A stretch of DNA of 64,000 nucleotides from Pseudomonas sp. CCC3.1 (GCF_034347405.1 NZ_CP133778.1:1550001-1614000); one strand, 5' to 3'. Shown: positions 42,686 to 51,630, counted from the stretch's first letter. Notes: generated by a model not told the origin, from the sequence alone. Program-made: numbers and translations.

Positions 42686-44116
42686 TCAGTTCATCATGTC
42701 TTTAATCGCCCGCTCCTGATCCATCAGCTCGCGCTGGCGCGCATCAAGGCGTGATGACAGCTGGAAGTTGTTGGTGAGCTTCTTGGCGAAGGCGATTTGC
42801 TGGATGGCCTGGCGATAGTCACCCATCAAGGCAAAGTACTCGGCGCGGGCCTGGTGCAGGCCAATGATGTTGCCCGACAACCCGCGTGTCTCAGCGACCT
42901 GATACCAGACGTCCGGGTCGTCCGGGCGACTTTTCAGCAATGCTTCCAGGGCTTTTTCCGCATCGGCCGGGCGATTTTGCTTGAGCAACACATCAACCCT
43001 GGCTTGATTCAACGGGTAATTGCTGGGGTACAGCGTGCGCATTCTGTCGATCCGTTGCTGGGCATCGGCCAGGCGGTTGCTGTCCATGTCCAGTTCGATT
43101 TGCGCCAGGTTGTAGGTGATGTCGTTCGGTGCCTTGTCGAGCAGGGGCTTCAAGTTGGCGCGGGCGTCGTTGAATTGGCTGCCCTTGATTTGCGCAATCG
43201 CCAGGCCATAACGCGCTACGTCGTTTTTCGGGTTTTCGTCGAGTTGCTGGCGAAAGCGCTTGGCCGCCAAGCCGGGGGTGCCTTCGTATTGCAGTTGCAC
43301 ACGGGCGCGAATCAGTTGGTAGCGCAGGCTGTCTTCGGTGCCGCCGACCTTGGCTTGTTCGGCCCGGTTGCGGGTATCAGCGATACGCGACTCGGTCACC
43401 GGGTGAGTCAGCAAGAATTCGGGCGGATTGGCATCGAAGCGGTACTGACGCATCAAGCGCTCAAACATGGTGGGCATGGAGCGTGGGTCGTAACCGGCTT
43501 TTTCGAGATTGAGGATGCCGATGCGGTCTGCCTCTTGCTCGTTCTGCCGCGAGAAGCGTCGCTGTTCCTGAAACGCCGCCGCTTGAGTGCCCGCAATGGT
43601 GGCAATACCGGCATCACCGGCACCAGAGGCGGCCAATACGATACCGGCGAGCAAGGCGGCCATCATTGGCAGTTGCATGCGCTGCTGGGCTTCTACCCCG
43701 CGGGCGAAGTGGCGTTGAGACAAGTGGGCAAGTTCATGGGCCATGACCGAGGCATATTCGCCTTCGGTCTGGGCGTTAAGAAACAGCCCGCCGTTCACCC
43801 CGATAATCCCGCCAGGTGCGGCAAAGGCGTTGAGCTGCGGGCTGTCGATGAGAATGAATTCGAGGCGGCGATCTTGTACCTGACTGGTCTCTACCAGCTT
43901 GTAAACGCTGTTTTCGACGTAATCCTTGAGTTGCGGGTCGTTGAGCTGCGCCACCTGGCTGCGCAGCATGCTCAACCAGGCACGGCCCAGTTGGTACTCT
44001 TGCGCAGGGGAAACGATGGCCGAGCTCGCGTCACCCAGCGACGGCAAATCGTCTGCGAAACTCGGTGATGCGAGCAGGCAAGCGAGCGTCAACAGGGTCG
44101 GGCGCAGAAAATTCAT
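42686..44116 (-). CDS. bepA: M48 metalloprotease with TPR domain, BepA-like
   Basis: A 476-residue periplasmic protease (signal peptide LRPTLLTLACLLASPSFA). The zinc motif HEXXH is in SVMAHELAHLSQRHFARG, and the third ligand Glu is in RQNEQEADRIGILNLEKAGYD. From about residue 275 the protein is a tetratricopeptide array. BepA/YfgC assists assembly of outer-membrane proteins such as LptD and degrades stalled ones. The ATG at 44116 directly begins the signal sequence; a TTG two codons upstream is less likely. Confidence 0.9.
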   Translation of the reverse strand: MNFLRPTLLTLACLLASPSFADDLPSLGDASSAIVSPAQEYQLGRAWLSMLRSQVAQLNDPQLKDYVENSVYKLVETSQVQDRRLEFILIDSPQLNAFAAPGGIIGVNGGLFLNAQTEGEYASVMAHELAHLSQRHFARGVEAQQRMQLPMMAALLAGIVLAASGAGDAGIATIAGTQAAAFQEQRRFSRQNEQEADRIGILNLEKAGYDPRSMPTMFERLMRQYRFDANPPEFLLTHPVTESRIADTRNRAEQAKVGGTEDSLRYQLIRARVQLQYEGTPGLAAKRFRQQLDENPKNDVARYGLAIAQIKGSQFNDARANLKPLLDKAPNDITYNLAQIELDMDSNRLADAQQRIDRMRTLYPSNYPLNQARVDVLLKQNRPADAEKALEALLKSRPDDPDVWYQVAETRGLSGNIIGLHQARAEYFALMGDYRQAIQQIAFAKKLTNNFQLSSRLDARQRELMDQERAIKDMMN

Positions 44117-44243
44117 GCACAAAGCTCTAGTCAGTAAAGCGCTTACTGTAGCTGGACACTCGTCTGGCGACCAGTGGCGGTCTGCTTGGGGTATTCTAGC
44201 GGGCTAAAAAATGCCATTCATGGCATGTCTGAGGAAGTAATCA

Positions 44244-44483
44244 ATGACTGATGCGTTGGCGCATGAAGCGCTAGTGGATGCCAGTGGTCTGAATTGCCCA
44301 TTGCCGTTGCTCAAGGCCAAGCTTGCGCTTAATGGTCTGGCCAGTGGCCAAACCTTGAAAGTGATCGCGACAGACGCCGGCTCGCAGCGCGATTTTCGGA
44401 CCTTCGCACGTTTGGCAGGGCATACGCTGCTACGTGAAGAAGAAGATGCTGGCACCTATCGCTACTGGTTACGCAAGGCTTGA
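44244..44483 (+). CDS. TusA-family sulfurtransferase-like protein
   Basis: A 79-residue single-domain protein with the TusA/SirA signature: C18 in LVDASGLNCPLPLLKAKLAL (CPxP) carries a persulfide. The equivalent gene at this place in P. aeruginosa affects molybdenum-cofactor dependent growth and iron homeostasis, as I recall. It is divergent from bepA and 32 bp upstream of the perM-like gene, so both probably share a transcript. Confidence 0.9.
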   Translation: MTDALAHEALVDASGLNCPLPLLKAKLALNGLASGQTLKVIATDAGSQRDFRTFARLAGHTLLREEEDAGTYRYWLRKA

Positions 44484-44515
44484 GGCCGGGCGGCGCTTTC
44501 TCTTAAGGAATCTCG

Positions 44516-45586
44516 ATGTTCAAAGTGTTACGTGATTGGGTTCAGCGCTATTTCTCTGATGAAGAGGCGGTGGTGCTGGCCGTGCTGTTGGTGCTGGCTT
44601 TTACCGCCGTGCTGACTCTGGGCGGGATGCTGGCGCCGGTCTTGGCAGGCATGGTGCTGGCGTATCTGATGCAAGGTCTGGTGGTGGCGCTGGAGCGACT
44701 GCGCGTACCGGCTGCGGCCGCCGTCGGGCTGGTGTTTGCGCTGTTTATGGGCGTGTTGCTGGTCTTTATCGTGGTGGTGGTGCCGTTGCTGTGGCATCAG
44801 TTGATCACGCTGTTCAATGAGTTGCCGGGCATGCTGGCCAAGTGGCAGTCGCTGCTGTTGCTGCTGCCTGAGCGTTACCCGCACTTGGTGTCGGATGAGC
44901 AGGTGTTGCAGGCCATTGACGTGGCGCGGGGTGAGATCGGCAAGTTCGGGCAACTGGCGCTGACGTTCTCGCTGTCCAGTCTGCCGTTGCTGGTGAACAT
45001 CATGATCTATCTGGTGCTGGTGCCGATTCTGGTGTTCTTCTTTCTTAAAGACCGAGCGGTCATTGGCCGTTGGGTGCGCGGTTATCTACCTCGCGAGCGT
45101 GCGTTGATTACCCGTGTGGCCGAGGAGATGAACCGCCAGATCGCCAATTACATTCGCGGCAAAGTCATCGAGATCATTATCTGTGGCGGCGTGACCTACA
45201 TCGCGTTCGTGACCATGGGCCTCAACTACGCGGCTTTGCTGGCGCTGCTGGTGGGCATTTCGGTGGTGGTGCCCTATGTGGGCGCCGTGGTGGTGACGGT
45301 GCCGGTGCTGCTGATTGCCTTGTTCCAGTGGGGCTGGAGCGATCAGTTCATCTACCTGATGGCGGTGTACGGAATCATTCAGACCCTGGATGGCAACGTG
45401 TTGGTGCCGCTGTTGTTCTCTGAGGCCGTGAGCTTGCACCCGGTGGCGATTATTTGCGCGGTGCTGTTGTTTGGCGGGTTGTGGGGTTTCTGGGGGGTGT
45501 TTTTTGCGATACCGCTGGCGACCCTGTTCAAGGCCGTGCTGGACGCCTGGCCGCGTGAACAGCAGGTGGTCGCGCCGTTGCTTTAA
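44516..45586 (+). CDS. AI-2E/PerM-family inner-membrane protein
   Basis: A 356-residue protein with about eight membrane segments, of the UPF0118/AI-2E transporter family (PF01594). Family marks are LVPILVFFFLKDRAVIGRWVRGYLPRERALITRVAEEMNRQIANYIRGKVIEIIICGGVTYIAF and the terminal LWGFWGVFFAIPLATLFKAVLDAW. Relatives export small molecules or act as Na+/H+ antiporters. AAGGAAT precedes the ATG. It is followed by a strong bidirectional terminator. Confidence 0.87.
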   Translation: MFKVLRDWVQRYFSDEEAVVLAVLLVLAFTAVLTLGGMLAPVLAGMVLAYLMQGLVVALERLRVPAAAAVGLVFALFMGVLLVFIVVVVPLLWHQLITLFNELPGMLAKWQSLLLLLPERYPHLVSDEQVLQAIDVARGEIGKFGQLALTFSLSSLPLLVNIMIYLVLVPILVFFFLKDRAVIGRWVRGYLPRERALITRVAEEMNRQIANYIRGKVIEIIICGGVTYIAFVTMGLNYAALLALLVGISVVVPYVGAVVVTVPVLLIALFQWGWSDQFIYLMAVYGIIQTLDGNVLVPLLFSEAVSLHPVAIICAVLLFGGLWGFWGVFFAIPLATLFKAVLDAWPREQQVVAPLL

Positions 45587-45605
45587 ATCACTTGATGGCA
45601 GATAT

Positions 45606-45641
45606 GAAAAAGCCCCGGCTCTCGCGAGTCGGGGCTTTTTC
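45606..45641. terminator. Bidirectional terminator between perM-like gene and acnB
   Basis: GAAAAAGCCCCGGCTC and GAGTCGGGGCTTTTTC form a 16-bp stem (one mismatch) with loop TCGC; A and T runs on either side let it end both convergent transcripts. Confidence 0.95.
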
Positions 45642-45655
45642 GTTACGGCATCAGC

Positions 45656-48256
45656 TTACGCTTGAATAACCGGGATGTTGGCATTAGCTGCCGACTCACG
45701 GAATTCGGCGATCTGATCAAAGCTCAGGTAGCGGTACACGTCCGCTGCCATGGTGTTGATCTCTGCCGCGTAGGCCATGTATTCCTCAACAGAAGGCAGA
45801 CGACCCAGGATCGACGCAACCGACGCTAACTCAGCCGAAGCCAGGTAAACGTTCGCACCGTCACCCAGACGGTTCGGGAAGTTACGCGTCGAGGTCGATA
45901 CGACGGTGGAGTTCGGCTCAACGCGTGCCTGGTTACCCATGCACAGCGAGCAACCTGGCATTTCCATGCGCGCGCCCGCTTTGCCGTAGATGCCGTAGTA
46001 GCCTTCTTCGGTCAGTTGGTGAGCGTCCATTTTGGTCGGAGGCGACAGCCACAGACGGGTTGGCAGCTGACCTTTGACCTTGTCCAGCAACTTGCCCGCA
46101 GCGCGGAAGTGGCCGATGTTGGTCATGCACGAACCGATGAACACTTCGTCGATTTTCTCGCCAGCAACGCTGGACAGCAGACGAGCGTCGTCCGGGTCGT
46201 TTGGCGCGCAGAGCACAGGCTCTTTGATGTCGGCCAGATCGATTTCGATGATGTGCGCGTATTCGGCGTCAGTATCGGCTTCCATCAGCTCAGGGTTGGC
46301 AACCCAGGCTTCCATCGCTTGAGCGCGACGCTCAAGGGTACGAACGTCGCCGTAACCTTCAGCAATCATCCAGCGCAGCAGGGTGATGTTGGAGTTCAGG
46401 TATTCGGTGATCGATTCTTTGGACAGCTTGATGGTACAACCAGCCGCCGAACGTTCTGCCGAGGCGTCGGACAGTTCGAACGCTTGCTCGATGCTCAGGT
46501 TGTCCAGACCTTCGATTTCCAGGATGCGACCCGAGAATTCGTTGATCTTGCCTTTCTTCTCTACGGTCAGCAGGCCTTTCTGGATTGCGACGTAAGGAAT
46601 GGCGTGTACCAGGTCACGCAGGGTGATGCCCGGCTGCATTTCGCCTTTGAAGCGAACCAGAACCGATTCCGGCATGTCCAGTGGCATTACGCCAGTGGCT
46701 GCGGCGAACGCCACCAGACCCGAACCGGCCGGGAACGAGATGCCCATTGGGAAACGCGTGTGGGAGTCACCACCGGTGCCGACGGTGTCCGGCAGCAGCA
46801 TGCGGTTCAGCCAGCTGTGGATGATGCCGTCGCCCGGACGCAGGGAAACGCCGCCGCGGGTCATGATGAAGTCTGGCAGGGTGTGGTGCGTGGTTACGTC
46901 GATCGGCTTTGGATACGCCGCGGTGTGGCAGAACGACTGCATTACCAAGTCAGCCGAGAAGCCCAGGCACGCCAGGTCTTTCAGTTCGTCACGGGTCATT
47001 GGACCGGTGGTGTCCTGAGAACCTACGGTGGTCATCTTCGGTTCGCAGTAAGTGCCTGGACGAACGCCAGTCACGCCGCACGCCTTGCCGACCATTTTTT
47101 GCGCCAGGGTGAAACCCTTGGTGCTTTCAATAGGAGCTTCAGGCTTTTTGAACAGATCGGTAGGGCCCAGACCCAGTTCGGCACGAGCCTTCTCGGTCAG
47201 GCCACGGCCAATGATCAGAGGGATACGGCCGCCAGCGCGAACTTCGTCCAACAGCACGGGAGTTTTCAGTTCGAAGGTGGTGATGACTTCGTCAGTGCCG
47301 TGCTTGCAGACTTTGCCTGCGTGCGGGTACAGGTCGATCACGTCGCCCATGTTGATGTTGCTGACGTCGAATTCGATTGGCAATGCGCCAGCATCTTCCA
47401 TGGTGTTGTAGAAGATTGGAGCGATTTTGCTGCCGAAGCAGAAGCCACCGGCACGCTTGTTCGGTACGTAAGGAACGTCGTCGCCGAAGAACCACAGTAC
47501 GGAGTTGGTGGCCGACTTACGCGACGAACCGGTACCGACTACGTCACCGACGTAAGCGATAGGGAAGCCTTGACCGCGCATTTCTTCGATTTGCTTCATC
47601 GGACCGATGGAGCCTTGAACGTCCGGCACGATGCCATCACGGGCCATTTTCAGCATGGCCAGGGCGTGCAACGGGATGTCAGGGCGCGACCAGGCGTCTG
47701 GTGCTGGGGACAGGTCGTCGGTGTTGGTTTCGCCGGTGACCTTGAACACGCGCAGGCTGATTTTGTCAGCCAGGGTAGGACGGTTTTTGAACCACTCGCC
47801 GTCAGCCCAGGATTGAATCACTGCCTTGGCGTGTTCGTTGCCGTTTTTGGCTTTTTCAGCGACGTCGTGGAAGGCGTCGAACATCAGCAAGGTGTGCTTG
47901 AGTTGCGCAGCGGCAACCGGTGCCAGCTCTGCGTCGTCCAGCAGGTCAACCAGGGTCACGATGTTGTAGCCGCCTTGCATGGTGCCAAGCAGTTCAACAG
48001 CGCGTTTTTTGCTGATCAGGGGGGAGGTTGCTTCGCCTTTCGCGATGGCGGCCAAGAAACCGGCTTTTACGTAGGCAGCTTCGTCAACACCTGGCGGAAT
48101 GCGGTTGGTGATCAGATCAACCAGGAATTCTTCTTCGCCGGCCGGCGGGTTTTTCAGCAACTCAACCAGGCCTGCGGTTTGTTCGGCGTTAAGCGGCTGG
48201 GGAACGATACCCAGGGCTGCGCGCTCTTCGATATGTTTGCGGTAGGCTTCAAGCAC
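45656..48256 (-). CDS. acnB: Aconitate hydratase B
   Basis: An 866-residue [4Fe-4S] enzyme of the citric acid cycle, isomerising citrate to isocitrate; many AcnB proteins also act on 2-methylisocitrate. The HEAT-like N-terminal domain (LEAYRKHIEERAALGIVPQPLNAEQTAGLVELLKNPP), the swivel domain, and the cluster cysteines in FIGSCMTNIGHFRAAG and GCSLCMGNQARV are clear. The GTG at 48256 was chosen: GAGG lies about 9 bp upstream and the family starts at LEAYRKH. The 406-bp upstream gap holds a 139-bp inverted-repeat element. Confidence 0.95.
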   Translation of the reverse strand: MLEAYRKHIEERAALGIVPQPLNAEQTAGLVELLKNPPAGEEEFLVDLITNRIPPGVDEAAYVKAGFLAAIAKGEATSPLISKKRAVELLGTMQGGYNIVTLVDLLDDAELAPVAAAQLKHTLLMFDAFHDVAEKAKNGNEHAKAVIQSWADGEWFKNRPTLADKISLRVFKVTGETNTDDLSPAPDAWSRPDIPLHALAMLKMARDGIVPDVQGSIGPMKQIEEMRGQGFPIAYVGDVVGTGSSRKSATNSVLWFFGDDVPYVPNKRAGGFCFGSKIAPIFYNTMEDAGALPIEFDVSNINMGDVIDLYPHAGKVCKHGTDEVITTFELKTPVLLDEVRAGGRIPLIIGRGLTEKARAELGLGPTDLFKKPEAPIESTKGFTLAQKMVGKACGVTGVRPGTYCEPKMTTVGSQDTTGPMTRDELKDLACLGFSADLVMQSFCHTAAYPKPIDVTTHHTLPDFIMTRGGVSLRPGDGIIHSWLNRMLLPDTVGTGGDSHTRFPMGISFPAGSGLVAFAAATGVMPLDMPESVLVRFKGEMQPGITLRDLVHAIPYVAIQKGLLTVEKKGKINEFSGRILEIEGLDNLSIEQAFELSDASAERSAAGCTIKLSKESITEYLNSNITLLRWMIAEGYGDVRTLERRAQAMEAWVANPELMEADTDAEYAHIIEIDLADIKEPVLCAPNDPDDARLLSSVAGEKIDEVFIGSCMTNIGHFRAAGKLLDKVKGQLPTRLWLSPPTKMDAHQLTEEGYYGIYGKAGARMEMPGCSLCMGNQARVEPNSTVVSTSTRNFPNRLGDGANVYLASAELASVASILGRLPSVEEYMAYAAEINTMAADVYRYLSFDQIAEFRESAANANIPVIQA

Positions 48257-48662
48257 AGTTATTACCCTCATCATTGGTCCCAAATGGGTGTCCGGGACGC
48301 TCATCCAGGAATGCCAGGCACTCATGCGCTGCGGGGCTTTTTGGGCCGCTTAGCCAGAGTTGCAAGGATTCCCAACAGAAGCTGTTTTCAAAGTTTTACG
48401 CCTTCCGAACGGGGAGGGTGATGCATGTTGATGCGGGTATTTGCAGTGCAAACACCCCACACCAACACCGTTCTTCAGGATCAACTGTGCTCGTGACGCT
48501 TTGAAAACAGCTTCTAACGGACATTGGCGCCTTAAAAGGCAGGCCGATTCTACGGTAAAAATTTGTTAAAGGTAAGTTAGGCCCTGAAGGTTGAGGGGTG
48601 ATCTGCGTTAGACAAAGGGCTAACATGGCCGTCTGTTTCGTTCTGCAGTGCTCTATTTCGCC
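48257..48662. promoter_or_regulatory. Divergent gap between acnB and the DUF1289 gene
   Basis: A 406-bp stretch with no supported gene. It must hold the acnB promoter on the minus strand and that of the DUF1289 gene on the plus strand. Its centre is taken by the inverted-repeat element at 48377-48515. Confidence 0.6.
48377..48515. repeat. 139-bp MITE-like element with perfect 17-bp terminal inverted repeats
   Basis: AGAAGCTGTTTTCAAAG at 48377-48393 is the exact reverse complement of CTTTGAAAACAGCTTCT at 48499-48515. Further nested pairs lie inside: GAACGG/CCGTTC (48407-48412, 48468-48473), GTTG/CAAC (48427-48430, 48463-48466) and a near-palindrome GGGTATTTGC/GCAAACACCC at 48435-48457. AAC flanks the element on both sides (48374-48376, 48516-48518). 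It could be a small non-autonomous mobile element or a long structured leader of acnB. Confidence 0.6.
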
Positions 48663-49133
48663 ATGTCCAATCAAACCATCAAGACTCCCTGCATCGGCCT
48701 TTGCTCAACGGTTTATGGCGACCTCGTGTGCCGTGGCTGCAAGCGTTTCCACCATGAAGTGATCAATTGGAACGGCTACAACGAGGATGAAAAGCGTGCC
48801 GTATGGCTGCGACTTGAGCAGCTTTTGGTGCAGGTCATGGCTGGCAAGGTAGAAGTGTTTGATGTGGCCGCGCTGCGCGGGCAATTGGTGGCACGCAAAA
48901 TTCGTTTTGTGCCGCATCAGTCCGAATACTGCTGGGCTTACCAGTTGATTGCCCGTGGCGCACGGGTCATCAACCAGTTGGACATGTACGGCATGGTGCT
49001 GTTGCCGGAGTTCCGTGACTGGGGGCTGCCCGAGTTGCGTGACGCCATTGATCGGGAATTCTTCCTTTTGTCCGAAGCCCACTACGAACGCTACATCGCG
49101 CCGGGTTTCCTCAAAGATGTGATGGGGCAGTAA
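48663..49133 (+). CDS. DUF1289-domain protein
   Basis: A 156-residue protein with an N-terminal four-cysteine cluster: C10, C14, C23 and C26 (KTPCIGLCSTVYGDLVCRGCKRFHHEVINW), the DUF1289 signature that suggests a zinc or iron-sulfur site. The rest (about residues 45-150) is alpha-helical and without known motifs. The function is unknown. It sits at the same place next to acnB in other pseudomonads. The ATG at 48663 starts just before the cysteine motif. Confidence 0.85.
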   Translation: MSNQTIKTPCIGLCSTVYGDLVCRGCKRFHHEVINWNGYNEDEKRAVWLRLEQLLVQVMAGKVEVFDVAALRGQLVARKIRFVPHQSEYCWAYQLIARGARVINQLDMYGMVLLPEFRDWGLPELRDAIDREFFLLSEAHYERYIAPGFLKDVMGQ

Positions 49134-49140
49134 CTCTTTT

Positions 49141-49230
49141 GTAGCCGCTGCCGAAGGCTGCGATGGGTTGCGTAGCTAAAGGTAAAGCGAAGGTCCTTCG
49201 GCCCTTATCGCAGCCTGCGGCAGCGGCTAC
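49141..49230. repeat. REP-type palindrome (GTAGCCGCTGCCG class)
   Basis: Ends GTAGCCGCTGCCGAAGGCTG and CAGCCTGCGGCAGCGGCTAC form a long stem with inner CGAAGGTCCTTCG hairpin. It lies between convergent genes and belongs to the same general class as the elements at 28751 and 36458. Confidence 0.8.
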
Positions 49231-49239
49231 ACAGTCTGA

Positions 49240-50103
49240 CTAGGCCTTGGCCGCTTTTTGTTCCAGTTGCTTGACGATGTCATCGGGCTTGAGCACCAGA
49301 ACGTCGGACTTAAGCTTGTCGATCACGATTTCTGCGGTGTTGCCAATCAATGCTCCGGACAACCCGGTTCGCGCGACAGTGCCAATCACAGTCACCACGG
49401 CGCCGAGCTTTTTAGCGACGTGTTGAATGATGATGTCGGCCGGTCCTTCTTTTATGTGCAGGCGATCGTCGTCAATTTCGAACTGGCGCTGAAATTCTTT
49501 GCAGGCGGCCCGGTAGCTGGCTTCGTATTCAGTATCGATCGGGTAGGCTGCATCCATCACCGCCAAGGTCGGCGCAGGGTGGGCGCTGACTACATGCAGT
49601 TGCCCGTGGGTCAGGCTGGCGATGCGGAACCCCTGATCAATGATGCTTTTGTGCAAGACCATGTGCTCCTCGTCGCCATTGCCGACGTCGACGGCTGCCA
49701 GCACCACGCCGTTGCTCCAGGGCTTGTTGGTTCTGACCAGCAAAACCGGGGTAGGGCACTCGCGCAGCAGTGTCCAGTCTTCGGGGGTGAACACGATTTT
49801 TCTCAGGATGGAGTCGTCAACGTGCTGCTTGATCACCAGCCCGCAACCCTCGATTTGTTGTTCCTTGATGATGGTGGTGTGCAGGTTGTCGTGCCAGGCC
49901 TGGCGCGAGGTCACGCTGTAGCCTTCGGTCACCAGGCTGCTGGTCAGTACGTTGAGCAGGGCTGAGTGGTCATGCTCTTTATCGCAAATCAACAGGTGCA
50001 AATGCGCTTTGGAGGCTTGGGCGATTTCTTTGGCGCGTTTGAGGGCGAGGCTTTCCATCAGTTGGGGTTCGATGACGACCAAAAGGCTGCGTATGGTTTG
50101 CAT
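49240..50103 (-). CDS. Universal stress protein with tandem Usp domains
   Basis: A 287-residue protein with two Usp modules. The first starts IRSLLVVIEPQLMESLALKRAKEIAQ; the second is WSNGVVLAAVDVGNGDEEHMVLHKSIIDQGFRIA and ends with the nucleotide-binding type signature VVTVIGTVARTGLSGALIGNTAEIVID. The ATG at 50103 follows GGAG about 9 bp upstream. Tandem Usp proteins in Pseudomonas are induced on anaerobic energy starvation. It is divergent from miaE. Confidence 0.88.
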   Translation of the reverse strand: MQTIRSLLVVIEPQLMESLALKRAKEIAQASKAHLHLLICDKEHDHSALLNVLTSSLVTEGYSVTSRQAWHDNLHTTIIKEQQIEGCGLVIKQHVDDSILRKIVFTPEDWTLLRECPTPVLLVRTNKPWSNGVVLAAVDVGNGDEEHMVLHKSIIDQGFRIASLTHGQLHVVSAHPAPTLAVMDAAYPIDTEYEASYRAACKEFQRQFEIDDDRLHIKEGPADIIIQHVAKKLGAVVTVIGTVARTGLSGALIGNTAEIVIDKLKSDVLVLKPDDIVKQLEQKAAKA

Positions 50104-50323
50104 GTTCGCTGACTCCACGAGTAATAAAGGCAAGTGCAGCCACTATAGTTGCTCCTCAGTTGTGCCTGCGTTGATGCATATCAAGTTGCGCGGTTGGTGC
50201 TGCGGCACGGGGTCCGTATAATCGGCGCCTTTCGCCTCGTCCAGCCTTTGTGAGCCTCATGTCAGCGATTCTTCAAAACACGTTCGGTCCGTTGTGCAAT
50301 CCCCAAGGTTGGGGAGTGTGCGC

Positions 50324-50932
50324 ATGAACCTTCCTGAAATTCATGAGTTCCTGGGCTGCCGCACGCCGGATGGTTGGATTGCGGCTGCGCTGGCTGATCA
50401 GGAAACCCTGCTGATCGACCACAAGAATTGCGAATTCAAGGCAGCCAGCACGGCGCTGAGCTTGATCGCCAAGTACCACTCGCATGTTGACCTGATCAAC
50501 ATGATGTCGCGTCTGGCGCGTGAAGAGTTGGTGCATCACGAGCAAGTCATGCGCCTGATGAAGAGACGCAAGATCGAGTTGCGTCAGCTGTCGGCTGGCC
50601 GTTACGCCTCGGGTTTACGCAAAGTGGTGCGCAATCATGAGCCGGTCAAACTGGTCGATACGCTGGTGGTCGGCGCCTTTATCGAAGCGCGCAGTTGTGA
50701 GCGTTTCGAAGCGTTAGTGCCACATTTAGACGAAGAACTCGGTAAGTTTTACTTCGGCCTGCTCAAGAGCGAAGCGCGACACTTTCAGGGCTACCTGAAG
50801 CTGGCCTATCAATACGGTGACGCCAAGGACATTGCTCAGGTCATCGAGCGTGTGCGAGCTGCCGAGCAAGAACTGATCGAATCCCCCGATGTTGAATTCC
50901 GCTTTCATAGCGGCGTGCCCGCACTGTCATAA
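50324..50932 (+). CDS. miaE: tRNA 2-methylthio-N6-isopentenyladenosine(37) hydroxylase
   Basis: A 202-residue non-heme diiron monooxygenase of the ferritin-like fold that hydroxylates ms2i6A37 of tRNAs reading UNN codons. The diiron ligands are seen in repeated ExxH-type motifs: EELVHHEQVMRLM and, in the second half, EARSCERFEALVP and SEARHFQGYLKLAYQYG. The ATG at 50324 has GGGGAG upstream; an earlier in-frame start lacks one. Confidence 0.9.
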   Translation: MNLPEIHEFLGCRTPDGWIAAALADQETLLIDHKNCEFKAASTALSLIAKYHSHVDLINMMSRLAREELVHHEQVMRLMKRRKIELRQLSAGRYASGLRKVVRNHEPVKLVDTLVVGAFIEARSCERFEALVPHLDEELGKFYFGLLKSEARHFQGYLKLAYQYGDAKDIAQVIERVRAAEQELIESPDVEFRFHSGVPALS

Positions 50933-50947
50933 GCCATATCTGAATCG

Positions 50948-51039
50948 CCTGTGGGAGTCTGGCTTGCCAGTGATGCAGGCGACTTGGTGTGTCTGATACA
51001 CCGAGTCGATGCCATCGCTGGCAAGCCAGGCTCCCACGG
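50948..51039. repeat. REP-type palindrome (TGTGGGAG class)
   Basis: CCTGTGGGAGTCTGGCTTGC and CTGGCAAGCCAGGCTCCCACGG are inverted, with a GACTTGGTGT/ACACCGAGTC inner stem. Same class as the element at 6650. It marks the left edge of the efflux operon insert. Confidence 0.82.
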
Positions 51040-51089
51040 CTTTTGTGTGGCTGGAAAATAACCTTATAGATAGCAAGCTAATAGGCGCC

Positions 51090-51143
51090 TTGACATTAGC
51101 TGCCTAAGCAGTAATATTTGGACACATTACTGCTTAGGCAGCT
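51090..51143 (+). promoter_or_regulatory. Promoter of the MarR-efflux operon overlapped by a perfect 18-bp inverted-repeat operator
   Basis: TTGACA (51090-51095), a 17-bp spacer and AATATT (51113-51118) make a good sigma-70 promoter. AGCTGCCTAAGCAGTAAT (51098-51115) and its exact reverse complement (51126-51143) flank 10 bp and cover the spacer, the -10 and the transcript start, so a bound repressor would block polymerase. Each arm itself holds a smaller palindrome around CTGCCTAAGCAG. Confidence 0.85.
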
Positions 51144-51156
51144 TTCTGGTGCCCTG

Positions 51157-51630
51157 ATGAAACACTTTCAACCCGATGATTTTCAAAACTGCATCCTGGG
51201 CCTGCTCCTGGGGCGTGCAGCCATCCTTAAAGACCGCATCATCGACAGCCATATGGAGCCTTACGGCATCACGGCGGCACAGTTCAAAGTACTGATCATC
51301 ATGGAGCAGTTTGATGTCGACACCCCGGCTGAGCTCTGCCGGAATCTGTCCGTAGACAGCGGTTCGATGACCCGCATGCTCGATCGTCTTGAACAAAAAA
51401 ACTTGCTCATTCGCCAGCGCTCCGAGGCTGACAGACGCCAGGTGCGGCTGGTTTTGACTGAGGAAGGGCAAGGGCTGGTAGCCCTGTTGCCGAAGATTGG
51501 TGCTGAAGCCATGAATCAGTTGGCCGGTGCTATTACCCCGCAAGAGCTGCAAAGCCTGGAACATATCCTCAAAAAAATACTGCTGGCGGCCGGTGATCCG
51601 ATCACTATCCAGCGCTTGGGTGAAAAATGA
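51157..51630 (+). CDS. MarR-family repressor of the efflux operon (EmrR-like)
   Basis: A 157-residue MarR protein with the winged helix at about residues 45-105 (DTPAELCRNLSVDSGSMTRMLDRLEQKNLLIRQRSEADRRQVRLVLTEEGQGLV). The ATG at 51157 is chosen because it lies after the predicted transcript start near 51125; an in-frame TTG at 51118 overlaps the -10 element. It is the first gene of a four-gene operon and overlaps the channel gene by 4 bp. It probably binds the perfect inverted repeat at 51098-51143 and is released by the drugs or phenolic compounds the pump exports. Confidence 0.9.
   Translation: MKHFQPDDFQNCILGLLLGRAAILKDRIIDSHMEPYGITAAQFKVLIIMEQFDVDTPAELCRNLSVDSGSMTRMLDRLEQKNLLIRQRSEADRRQVRLVLTEEGQGLVALLPKIGAEAMNQLAGAITPQELQSLEHILKKILLAAGDPITIQRLGEK

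Noticed and set aside
46016..48421. An 801-codon open frame on the plus strand opposite acnB
   Set aside because: It mirrors the codon-biased acnB gene in the opposite phase, its translation has no family character, and acnB itself is certain. Long antisense frames are common in GC-rich codon-biased genes.
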